A stretch of 64,000 nucleotides of DNA. It comes from Candidatus Siliceabacter maunaloa. GTDB taxonomy: Bacteria > Actinomycetota > Thermoleophilia > Solirubrobacterales > Solirubrobacteraceae. The notes beneath the pieces were generated by a model. It saw only the letters and a program-made list of their open reading frames with translations. It did not search any database and was not told where the DNA came from. The translations under genes were made by a program, and so were the position numbers. Below, piece after piece: positions 27,945 to 36,507 of this stretch. Within the stretch, counting starts at the first letter, position 1; each line of letters opens with the position of its first letter. The stretch is taken from positions 1 to 64,000 of the forward strand of contig JANDLV010000009.1 in assembly GCA_024330185.1 (NCBI GenBank). The letters are read 5' to 3'.

Positions 27945-28327
27945 CCGGCGATGCCGGTGGGGGCGCTCCGGGTGGCGCGCCCCCGGTCCCGGCCGCGGTA
28001 ACGCCCGTCGCGCCAGGTGAGTCGATCGCCGACGCCCAGATCGAGCCCGCGCCCGGACTGACGGAGGACGAGGTACAGCAACTGCGGGCCGAGCGTGCTC
28101 CGACGACCACACCGTATGACCCGTCCCGCGAGCGCGAGAAGGTTCGGACGCGCCTCAGCTACGCGATCTTGGCGTCCACCGGAGCCACCGGTATCACGAT
28201 CGTCGTCGGCACGCTCGCCGGCGCGGACGTCGACACGGTCCTCAACGGCGTCTTCACGCCGCTGATCGGACTCTCGGGTGCCGTGATGGGCTTCTACTTC
28301 GGAGGACGCGACACGAACTCCCGCTGA
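27941..28327 (+). CDS. Small two-helix membrane protein of the same module
   Basis: 128 residues. The first half is Pro/Gly/Ala-rich and disordered with an acidic stretch (LTEDEVQQLRAERA). The second half has two membrane spans, about residues 73-92 and 101-120, with GLSGAVMGFYFGGRD at the end. GTG 27941 overlaps the upstream stop (GTGA), so the pair is coupled. I do not recognise the family. The topology is holin-like or that of a small membrane effector, but nothing proves this. Confidence 0.6.
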   Translation: MTGDAGGGAPGGAPPVPAAVTPVAPGESIADAQIEPAPGLTEDEVQQLRAERAPTTTPYDPSREREKVRTRLSYAILASTGATGITIVVGTLAGADVDTVLNGVFTPLIGLSGAVMGFYFGGRDTNSR

Positions 28328-28368
28328 GGCTGGGGTGCGCATCGAGCCAGGCGTAGACTGCGAGGGGT

Positions 28369-29682
28369 ATGCAGCGCAGCCGCAACGGGCGCTCTGACCC
28401 CCGCCGCCCCCGCGACGGCGCCGCGCCCACCCGGGCGCGGCAACGCGCGTACGCAATCGCAGCGCTCCCCGAGGGCGAGGATCTCGGGGAGCTGCGCGAG
28501 CTGCTCAAGACGGCCGGGGTCGGGGTCGTCGGACAGGCCGTGCAGCACCGCGAACGTCCGCACCCCAACACCTACCTGGGCCCCGGCAAGCTGCTGGAGG
28601 TCAAGGAGGCCCTCAAGGGCGCCGACGCCACCCTCGTCGCCTGCGACGACGAGCTCAGCCCCCGCCAGGAGCGCAACCTGGAGGCCGAGCTGGGCGTGCC
28701 GGTGATAGATCGCACGGCGATCATCCTCGACATCTTCGCCGGGCACGCCAACAGCGCCGAGGGCAAGGTCCAGGTCGAGCTGGCCCAGCTCGAGTACAAC
28801 CTGGCCCGCATGCGCGGGCTGTGGACCCACCTCGAGCGCCTCGGGGCCAGCGCCTCCCAGCCGGGCATCGGCACTAGGGGCCCGGGCGAGACGCAGATCG
28901 AGACCGACCGCCGCCTGGCGCGCGACCGCATCACAGCGCTGCGCCGTCGCCTGGCCGGGGTCAAGGGTGCACGGGCCACCATGCGCGCCGAGCGCGAGCG
29001 GGCCCACCTGCCCAAGCTGGCCATGGCCGGCTACACCAACGCCGGCAAGTCCACGCTGCTCAACCACCTCACCGGCGCGACCGTCGGCGTGCGCGACCGC
29101 CTCTTCCACACGCTGGATCCCAGTACCCGCGTCTGGCGGCTGGGCGGGCGCGATCACCTGCTCACCGACACCGTCGGCTTCATCCGCAAGCTGCCCCACC
29201 AGCTCGTCGACGCCTTCTCGGCCACGCTGGAGGAGACCGTCGACGCCGACCTCATCCTCCACGTCATCGACGCCTCCGAGCCGGAGGAGGAGACCGCTGA
29301 GATGCTGCGCGCCGTCGACGAGGTGCTCGAGGGCATCGGCGCCGGCGGCCAACCCCGCCTGCTCGTGCTCAACAAGGCCGACGCCCTGGACGCCGAGCGT
29401 CGCGAGGAGCTGCACTTCGTCCACCCCGACGGCATCCTCGTCTCCGCGCTGACCGGCGAGGGGACCGAAGTCCTCGGCGAGGCCGTCGAGCGCGAGTTCC
29501 GCCGCACCCTGCGCAGCGTGGAGCTGCTGGTGCCCTACGCCGAGGGCGCCCGGCTGGCCGAGTTGCACGAGCTGGCCGGCGCCCTCGAGCGCACCGACAC
29601 GCCCGAGGGCGTGCGCGTCCGCGTACGCCTGCCCGCGCAGGTGGCCCGGCGCTTCGAGCGCTTCAGCGCTCTCCACGCCTAG
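28369..29682 (+). CDS. hflX: Ribosome-associated GTPase HflX
   Basis: HflX splits stalled or stressed 70S ribosomes. The 437-residue protein has the N-terminal HflX domain (THPN-like HPNTYLGPGKLLEV, VIDRTAIILDIFAGHA), the coiled connector with GTRGPGETQIETDRR, then the G domain. The P-loop is GYTNAGKS at residues 221-228; DTVGFIRKLP is G3 and LNKAD is G4. A short C-terminal domain follows. ATG 28369 is preceded by GAGGGG. The position after miaA/dapF follows a common bacterial order with insertions. Confidence 0.95.
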   Translation: MQRSRNGRSDPRRPRDGAAPTRARQRAYAIAALPEGEDLGELRELLKTAGVGVVGQAVQHRERPHPNTYLGPGKLLEVKEALKGADATLVACDDELSPRQERNLEAELGVPVIDRTAIILDIFAGHANSAEGKVQVELAQLEYNLARMRGLWTHLERLGASASQPGIGTRGPGETQIETDRRLARDRITALRRRLAGVKGARATMRAERERAHLPKLAMAGYTNAGKSTLLNHLTGATVGVRDRLFHTLDPSTRVWRLGGRDHLLTDTVGFIRKLPHQLVDAFSATLEETVDADLILHVIDASEPEEETAEMLRAVDEVLEGIGAGGQPRLLVLNKADALDAERREELHFVHPDGILVSALTGEGTEVLGEAVEREFRRTLRSVELLVPYAEGARLAELHELAGALERTDTPEGVRVRVRLPAQVARRFERFSALHA

Positions 29683-29693
29683 GCCTTCCCGCG

Positions 29694-29984
29694 CTACTCG
29701 TGGGCGCCGGGCCCCTTTCCGCCCCCGTCGGGGGCCGCGTCATGGCTCTGGGGGTCGTCCTGGGTCTCCGGCGCGCTCGGGACAGCCGGCATGTCGGTCG
29801 CCGGGTCCCGGCCCGCGTAGCCGGCCGCGCCCGGGCTGGTGTCCTCTCCGGGGCCCTGCTCGTCCAGGGTCTCGTCGCTCACGACGTTGGGGTTCGGCTC
29901 GTCCGCTCCGAAGGGCGCCTGGGGCTCCTCGGTTCGGATGTGCTCGATCGCCTCGGTCGGCTCTGAATCGGAAGACTCGCTCAT
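29694..29984 (-). CDS. Acidic, disordered small protein
   Basis: 96 residues rich in Glu, Asp, Pro and Gly, with no hydrophobic core, signal or known motif. ATG 29984 has an excellent AAGGAG ribosome site at good spacing, which is the best argument that it is real. It converges on hflX with an 11-base gap. Function unknown; such proteins in this lineage may be stress-related, but this is a guess. Confidence 0.6.
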   Translation of the reverse strand: MSESSDSEPTEAIEHIRTEEPQAPFGADEPNPNVVSDETLDEQGPGEDTSPGAAGYAGRDPATDMPAVPSAPETQDDPQSHDAAPDGGGKGPGAHE

Positions 29985-30089
29985 GCTTCGCTCCTTGGTG
30001 GTGGACCGCCGCTCGGGACGGGCATTGCGTTCAGTTCTACCCGCCCGGCGCCTGATGGGCACCTGAAGGCTCTCACGGGCCGGCCTCAG

Positions 30090-30253
30090 CGCTCGTCGCC
30101 GCTGCCCTGCAGCGCCCCGCGCTCCTCGCGTGAGCGCAGCTTGTCCAGGTTGCTGCGGGCGATGGCGTCGAGGTCCAGGCCCGCCTCGGTCGCGAGCTGG
30201 GGTAGAGAAGGTTCGCCGCCGCGTCCGGATAGACGGCCGTGACGCGGGAGCGC
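30090..30253 (-). pseudogene. Partial, internally deleted copy of the MazG-like gene
   Basis: This segment matches the gene at 30916-31245 almost base for base at both ends: CGCTCGTCGCC...GAGCTGGG, then GGGTAGAG...GACGCGGGAG. It lacks about 140 central bases, which encode the metal-binding helices. The deletion joins at a short shared TGGGG, as expected for slippage between microhomologies. The copy and the intact gene flank the toxin-antitoxin pair at 30267-30883. Confidence 0.85.
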
Positions 30254-30266
30254 AGCCGACCGCGCC

Positions 30267-30659
30267 TCACGCTGCCTTGACGACCTCGACGTCGTAGGCC
30301 TCGAAGGCCGGGTCGGCCGTGAGCAGCCGCATTCGCTCGACCTGAGCCTGAACGATCAGGAGGCGGTCGAACGGATCGCGGTGGTGCAGCGGCAGCGTCG
30401 CCACGTGCACCGCGTGGGCGTGCTCGACGGCCAGGGGCAGGACACCGCTCGTCTGCATCCGCCGCGGGACGTACTCGGCCGGCGGCGTGGGCAGCGGGAG
30501 CTTGCCCAGGCTGTACTTGATGGCGATCTCCCATGTGCTCGCGGCCGAGAGGTAGAGGTCCGTGTCGGGGTCCTCGAGGAGCTCGCGCGCCGCTTCGCCC
30601 AGTCGCTGCGGCTCGGTTCGCGCCCAGAGCCACACGTGCGTATCGAGCAGGAGCCTCAC
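30267..30659 (-). CDS. vapC: PIN-domain toxin (VapC type)
   Basis: A 130-residue PIN ribonuclease. The acidic active site is complete: D6 in LLLDTHVWLW, E44 in STWEIAIK, D95/D98 in RDPFDRLL and D116 in LTADPAFE. This form (DTHVWLW start) usually pairs with Phd-type antitoxins, as here. GTG 30659 overlaps the antitoxin stop by four bases. It sits between a partial and a complete MazG-like gene, suggesting insertion or a duplication around it. Confidence 0.9.
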   Translation of the reverse strand: MRLLLDTHVWLWARTEPQRLGEAARELLEDPDTDLYLSAASTWEIAIKYSLGKLPLPTPPAEYVPRRMQTSGVLPLAVEHAHAVHVATLPLHHRDPFDRLLIVQAQVERMRLLTADPAFEAYDVEVVKAA

Positions 30660-30883
30660 TGCTCGAACGAGCGCTGGACGTCGTCCGGGAGGGGGTCGTC
30701 GAAGTCGTCGGGCACGACGAACACGCCGCGGTCCTCACCGAGCTGGCGCTGGGGGCGTGCGAAGGAGACGAGCTTGGCGACAGGCTTCCCTCCTCGAGCG
30801 ATCACGATCTCCTCGCCCCCTGCCACGCGATGCAACAGCTTCGAGAGCTGCGTCTTCGCCTCGTGCACGCCGACCGTGGCCAT
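30656..30883 (-). CDS. Phd/YefM-family antitoxin
   Basis: 75 residues. The N-terminal DNA-binding part reads MATVGVHEAKTQLSKLLHRV and GEEIVIARGGKPVAKLV, the Phd/YefM signature. The C-terminal part (RGVFVVPDDFDDPLPDD) is the flexible toxin-binding tail. ATG 30883 lies seven bases from the promoter -10 box, so the message is probably leaderless. Toxin follows with a GTGA overlap. Confidence 0.88.
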   Translation of the reverse strand: MATVGVHEAKTQLSKLLHRVAGGEEIVIARGGKPVAKLVSFARPQRQLGEDRGVFVVPDDFDDPLPDDVQRSFEQ

Positions 30884-30890
30884 GCGCGAG

Positions 30891-30919
30891 ATCATAGACT
30901 AAGTCGCGGACTAAGTCAC
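30891..30919 (-). promoter_or_regulatory. Antitoxin promoter with tandem operator
   Basis: On the minus strand, GTGACT (-35, 4 of 6) and TATGAT (-10, 5 of 6) are separated by exactly 17 bases. The spacer and -35 contain two copies of the 9-bp dyad GACTTAGTC separated by CGC. Antitoxin binding here would block the polymerase, as expected for autoregulated Phd/YefM operons. The stop region of the MazG-like gene overlaps it. Confidence 0.65.
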
Positions 30920-31245
30920 CGCTCGTCGCCACTGCCCCGCAGCGCCCCGCGCTCCTCGCGTGAGCGCAGCTTGTCCAGGTTGTTACGGGCGATGGCGTCG
31001 AGGTCCAGGCCGGCCTCGGTCGCGAGCTGGGCGACGTACCACAGCACGTCGCCCAGCTCTCCGGCCAGCGCTTCGCGACGCTCGGGCGAGAGCACCCCAT
31101 CGTCGTCGCGGATCATCTTCTTGACCTTCTCGGCCACCTCGCCGGCCTCGCCGCACAGGCCGAGGGTGGGGTAGAGGAGGTTCGCCCCCGCGTCCGGGTA
31201 GACGGCCGTGACGCGGGAGCGCTCCTGGTAGTCGGTCAGCTGCAA
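30916..31245 (-). CDS. MazG-like nucleoside triphosphate pyrophosphohydrolase
   Basis: About 109 residues of the all-alpha NTP-PPase superfamily. The motif LGLCGEAGEVAEKVKKMIRD followed by ELGDVLWYVAQLA gives the EExxE/ExxD metal sites. Enzymes of this type hydrolyse non-canonical or excess nucleotides. The start is probably TTG 31245, six bases after the binding-protein stop, placing it last in the transporter operon. A partial copy lies at 30090-30253. Confidence 0.82.
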   Translation of the reverse strand: MQLTDYQERSRVTAVYPDAGANLLYPTLGLCGEAGEVAEKVKKMIRDDDGVLSPERREALAGELGDVLWYVAQLATEAGLDLDAIARNNLDKLRSREERGALRGSGDER

Positions 31246-31250
31246 GCGGG

Positions 31251-32243
31251 CTAGCCCTGGACGAACCCGAACTGGCTCAGGTAGTCCGCGGCCACCTGCT
31301 CGGGCTCCTCGCGGTCGACCGCGACGCGGGAGTTGAGCTCCTGCATGACCTCCTCGGTCAGCGGCTCCTGCACCGCCTCGATGACCGCCTGACCCTCGGG
31401 GCCCATCGCCTCGGCGATCTCGTTGCGCACGCTGAGCGTGACGTTGTAGGGCGGGAACAGCATCATGTCGTCCTCCAGCACCGCGTACTGGTCGGTGGCC
31501 AGGTTGCCGTCGGTGGTGAAGATGAACGCCGTGTCGGCCTCCTCGGTGTCCAGTACCTCGTAGGGCGACTCCGAGGAGACGAACTCGCCGAACTCCAGGC
31601 CGTAGACCTGCTCGACGCCCAGCAGGCAGTCCGTGCGCTGGCGGCACTCCGGGAAGCCGCTGATCGACAGGTCGCCGGCCCGGCCCTCGAGCTGGGAGAT
31701 CTTCGTCGGGTTGCCCAGCTCCTGGGCGGTCTCCTTGAGCAGGCCGATGCGGTAGGAGTTCTCGAACGGGGTGGGCGGTAGGGCGGTGATCTCGTCCTCG
31801 GCGTAGGCCGCGCGCGCCTGCTCGTAGGCCTCCTCCTGGTCACGTGGGACCTCGTCGAGCTCGACGTCGAAGAACGAGGTCAGCGCGGTGCCGGTGTACT
31901 CGGGGTAGGCGTCGATCTGGCCGCCGGTCAGCGCCTCGTAGGCCACGACCTCGGAGCCGATGTCCAGCTCCTTCTCGACGTCGTAGCCGGCCGCCTCCAG
32001 GGACTGGGCGTAGATCTCGCCCAGGATGTACTGCTCATCGAAGTTCTTCGAGCCGACGGTGATGCTCGTCTGCTCGGCGCCCGGGATGGGCTCGATGACA
32101 CGCGACTGCTCCTCGCCGCTGCCCTCGGGGGGCTGCTGGGCGCTTCCGCCGCCCTCCTCGTCGTCGCCGCCGCAGCCGGCGACCACGAGGGCCGCGAGCA
32201 GGGTGGCCAGGAAGGCGAGCATGATGCTGCGATGACGTCTCAC
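31251..32243 (-). CDS. Osmoprotectant ABC transporter substrate-binding lipoprotein
   Basis: 330 residues. A lipoprotein signal (LLAALVVAGCGG, lipobox Cys) is followed by an acidic Gly/Glu linker and an OpuAC/OsmX-type binding domain: ITVGSKNFDEQYILGEIYAQ, YPEYTGTALTSF, TAFIFTTDGNLATDQY. It captures glycine betaine, choline or similar solutes outside the membrane. GTG 32243 has a good AGAAGGAG site and overlaps the permease stop (GTGA). Confidence 0.92.
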   Translation of the reverse strand: MRRHRSIMLAFLATLLAALVVAGCGGDDEEGGGSAQQPPEGSGEEQSRVIEPIPGAEQTSITVGSKNFDEQYILGEIYAQSLEAAGYDVEKELDIGSEVVAYEALTGGQIDAYPEYTGTALTSFFDVELDEVPRDQEEAYEQARAAYAEDEITALPPTPFENSYRIGLLKETAQELGNPTKISQLEGRAGDLSISGFPECRQRTDCLLGVEQVYGLEFGEFVSSESPYEVLDTEEADTAFIFTTDGNLATDQYAVLEDDMMLFPPYNVTLSVRNEIAEAMGPEGQAVIEAVQEPLTEEVMQELNSRVAVDREEPEQVAADYLSQFGFVQG

Positions 32244-33010
32244 GATGGTTGAACGCTCCTTCTGGGAATGAGGCCGAACAGGCGACGCTTCGCAGCGCCG
32301 CCGGGATTGGCGGCGAGCTTGAGACCCTTCGGGGTCACCACTCGCTGCACGCCGCCCAGCCCCGCATCGCACGCGAGGGTGATCAGGGCGACGACGATGG
32401 CGGCGGCCAGCTGGCCGGTCCCGCCGTACACGTTGAAGTTGATGATGGGAATGCCCAGCGTCTCGACGTTGGCGTAGGGCGCGATCGTCGCCGTCGCCAC
32501 CACGTTGACAGCCGAGGTGCGGATGCCGCCGAAGATGGTGGGCAGCGCGATCGGTAGCTCGATCCGGGTGAGCACCTGCCGCTCGCTGAAGCCCATGCCC
32601 CGCGCGCTGTCCACGGTGTCGGGGTCGACCTGCGAGGTACCGACGTAGGCGTTGGTCAGGATCGGCGGGATGGCCAGCAGCACGAGCACCAGCGCCACGT
32701 TGGCGAATCCGATGCCCACGAAGGCGATGAAGAACGCGATGAGGGCCAGCACGGGGACCGCGCGCCCCACGTTGGAGATGCTCACGGCCAGGAACTGGAA
32801 GCGGCCGATGTGACCGAGGTAGATGCCGATGGGCACGGCGATGGCCACCGCGACGGCGAGCGAGACGAACGAGAGCGCCAGGTGGGTGAGGGTGAGCTGG
32901 CCGAACTCCTCCAGGCCGCCGACCTGCACCGTGCCCGCGCGCGACTCGCGCGACTCGAAGATGAACTCGAAGGCCGAGAAGAAGTCGCCGATGATGGCCA
33001 GCTCGGTCAT
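32240..33010 (-). CDS. Osmoprotectant ABC transporter permease 2
   Basis: 256 residues, BPD_transp_1 family, with about five or six helices. The EAA-type coupling loop is visible as VDSARGMGFSERQVLTRIELPIALPTI. The N-terminus has a short extra periplasmic-looking segment before helix one. ATG 33010 overlaps the previous permease stop. Together with the second permease it forms the channel of an OpuC-like importer. Confidence 0.9.
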   Translation of the reverse strand: MTELAIIGDFFSAFEFIFESRESRAGTVQVGGLEEFGQLTLTHLALSFVSLAVAVAIAVPIGIYLGHIGRFQFLAVSISNVGRAVPVLALIAFFIAFVGIGFANVALVLVLLAIPPILTNAYVGTSQVDPDTVDSARGMGFSERQVLTRIELPIALPTIFGGIRTSAVNVVATATIAPYANVETLGIPIINFNVYGGTGQLAAAIVVALITLACDAGLGGVQRVVTPKGLKLAANPGGAAKRRLFGLIPRRSVQPS

Positions 33011-33725
33011 GCGGCGACCGCCCGGCGCCAGGGCATGAGCGCCCGCTGCAATCCCAGCACGGCGAGGTCCAGCGCGGCGGCCAGCGCGACCGCGAGGCCG
33101 CCGGCCACGACCACGTTGGACTTGAAGTTGATCTGGGACTCGATCTCGGCGCCCAGGCCGCCCGCTCCGGCGAAGAAGGCCAGCGTGGCCAGGCCGACAG
33201 TGGTCGACGCGGCGATGCGCAGGCCGGCGAGGATCTCGGGTAGGGCCATCGGCACCTCGACGCGCAGCAGTGTCTGCATCGGCGTGAGCCCCATCCCCTC
33301 GGAGGCGTCGACGATGTCGGATGGCACCTGGCGCAGGCCGTTGGCCACGTTACGAAAGATGATGAGTTGCGTGTAGGCGACCAGGGCGATGATCGCGGTG
33401 GTGTTTCCGCGCCCTGTGAGCGGCAGCAGGAGCAGGAACAGCGCGATGCTGGGGATCGTGAAGAGGATGCTGGTGACGGCGGTCAGCGGGCCGGTCAGCC
33501 AGCGCTTGCGGTGGGCCAGCAGGCCCAGCGCGAAGGCGATGACGAAGCCGATGGCCAACGAGACCCCGGTGAGGTACACGTGCTGGAAGAACGGGTCGAC
33601 GTAGCGGTCGAAGTTCTCGAGGATCCAGCTCGGGCAGAAGCCACCCTGCGCGACGCAGTCGAGGTCGTCGGGGTCGCGCTCGGTGAAGAACCCCTCGGGG
33701 ACCTGCGCCAGGGGGATCTTCGCGC

Positions 33726-33729
<4 letters not shown>
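33007..33729 (-). CDS. Osmoprotectant ABC transporter permease 1
   Basis: 240 residues of the same permease family, with EAA loop VDASEGMGLTPMQTLLRVEVPMALPEI. It has a longer N-terminal region with two cysteines (DCVAQGGFC) that could form a disulphide outside the membrane. GTG 33729 overlaps the ATPase stop (GTGA). Confidence 0.9.
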
Positions 33730-34895
<1,166 letters not shown>

Positions 34896-34960
34896 GAAGC
34901 CCGCATCCTATATGTAACGAGGACGTAAAGGGGTCGGGCTCGTCCGGGCACGGACGTGGG

Positions 34961-35701
34961 TCAGAGGCCCGCCGCGCGGCGGGCGGCGGCGTGCGCGGCG
35001 TCCTCGAGGCGGTCGTCCAGGGGCATGAGCGTGCCGGGCTCCACCCCGATGGCGGTGGCCACCAGCCAGTCGGCGAACCACGCGTTCTTGGGCAGGAGGG
35101 GGCCGTGCAGGTAGGTGCCGATGACGCTGTGCCGGCGCACGCCCTCCGCGCCGCCGTCACCGGTGTTGCCGTGGCCGCGCAGCACCCGGCCAAGCGGCTG
35201 CTCGCCGGCGTCCAGGTGGGTGCGCCCGCCGTGGTTCTCGAAGCCGGCCAGCACGCGGGGGCCGTCCAGGCCGGGAAGCTGGACCTCGATGGCCACGTTG
35301 CCGATCAGCCGCTCGCCGTCGCCGCGCACCGTGTGCAGGTCGACCAGGCCGACGCCGGGGACGTCCTCGTCGCCCAGGCGGTAGCTGTGGCCCAGGAGCT
35401 GCAGGCCGCCGCACACGGCCAGGACGAGCGCCCCGCGCGCCGCCGCCGCGTGCAACGCCTCGCCCTTGGTGGCGACGAGGTCGTGAGCGCACAGAACCTG
35501 GTCGCGGTCCTGGCCGCCGCCGAGGTAGAAGAGGTCGTGGGCGTCGGGGTCGATCGCCTCGCCCAGGCCGGCGCCGGCGAGCGCGAAGCCGATGCCCCGC
35601 CAGGCGCACCGGCGCTCGAGCAGCAGCAGGTTGCCGCGGTCGGCGTAGATGCTCATGAGCTCTGGGTACAGCGCGCAGACACGGACCGTTGGTGGGCTCA
35701 C
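34961..35701 (-). CDS. gatD: Lipid II isoglutaminyl synthase subunit GatD
   Basis: 246 residues of the CobB/CobQ-like glutamine amidotransferase family. The nucleophile is in ALVLAVCGGLQLLGHSY, and the catalytic His is in GTYLHGPLLPKNAWFADWL. GatD supplies ammonia to MurT, which amidates the alpha-carboxyl of D-Glu in lipid II. GTG 35701 overlaps the methyltransferase stop. murT lies one gene upstream in the same operon, which makes the assignment secure. Confidence 0.93.
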   Translation of the reverse strand: MSPPTVRVCALYPELMSIYADRGNLLLLERRCAWRGIGFALAGAGLGEAIDPDAHDLFYLGGGQDRDQVLCAHDLVATKGEALHAAAARGALVLAVCGGLQLLGHSYRLGDEDVPGVGLVDLHTVRGDGERLIGNVAIEVQLPGLDGPRVLAGFENHGGRTHLDAGEQPLGRVLRGHGNTGDGGAEGVRRHSVIGTYLHGPLLPKNAWFADWLVATAIGVEPGTLMPLDDRLEDAAHAAARRAAGL

Positions 35702-36507
35702 CGGGGCATCTCCAGCAGCACGACGTCGCTGCCGACGTGGTCCTCGGTGCTCGCGACGGCGCGCGCCGGCAGCGGGCGCAGGCCGGCGCGGCGGCCAGCG
35801 GCTCTCAGCGCGGCCGGGCTGACCGCGTCGAGCAGGATGCGGTCGAGCTCCACCATGCGCGCGCCGTCGGGTGCGACGGCCTCACGGCGGCGCTCCAGCC
35901 AGGCGCCGCCCCCGGGATCGGGGCGCACCGCGACGGGCTGGCTGGTGTAGAGCCAGCCGCCGGTCTCGAGCATGTCCGGCGGTGGGAGCTCCAGCTCGAC
36001 GGAACACCCGTGGGGCCCGCCGTCGCAGCCACGTGACGGCTCCGGCACCCGCTCGGTGAAGGGCACCGCCTCGGCCAGCGCGGCGGCCAGCAGGCCGCCT
36101 GGGCGCAGGTGCGCGGCGGTGCAGCGCACGAAGCCCTCGACACCCGCGGGGCCGCCCAGGAGCTGGACGGTCTGCATGGGGGCGAGGACGAGGGCGAAGC
36201 CGCGGTCCAGGGCGAAGGTGCGCGCATCGCCCGTGACGGTCTCGACGCTGAGCCCGTCGCGTGCCGCGCGCTCGCGCAGCACGGCCAGGAGCCTCTGGTC
36301 ACGGTCCAGGGCGACGACCTCGTGGCCGGCGCGCGCCAGGGCCAGGGCGACGCGCCCCGTGCCCGCTCCCACGTCGAGGATCGGGCCGGTCGGGCGGGTC
36401 GTGTCCGCGGCCAGCTCGCGCCACAGGGGCAGGTCGGCGGCGTAGGTGCCGCACTCCAGGTCGTGCCACAGCGCCGTGGTGGGCGGGCCGCCGGTCGTGG
36501 TGCTCAT
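35698..36507 (-). CDS. Class I SAM-dependent methyltransferase between murT and gatD
   Basis: 269 residues with the SAM motif ILDVGAGTGRVALALARAGH, then VVALDRDQRLL and GDARTFALDRGFALVLAPM. The C-terminal half has a lipocalin-like or substrate-binding beta region. ATG 36507 overlaps the murT stop (ATGA), and its stop overlaps gatD (GTGA), so all are coupled. Its acceptor is unknown. Placement suggests a role in envelope chemistry, but that is only inference. Confidence 0.8.
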   Translation of the reverse strand: MSTTTGGPPTTALWHDLECGTYAADLPLWRELAADTTRPTGPILDVGAGTGRVALALARAGHEVVALDRDQRLLAVLRERAARDGLSVETVTGDARTFALDRGFALVLAPMQTVQLLGGPAGVEGFVRCTAAHLRPGGLLAAALAEAVPFTERVPEPSRGCDGGPHGCSVELELPPPDMLETGGWLYTSQPVAVRPDPGGGAWLERRREAVAPDGARMVELDRILLDAVSPAALRAAGRRAGLRPLPARAVASTEDHVGSDVVLLEMPR

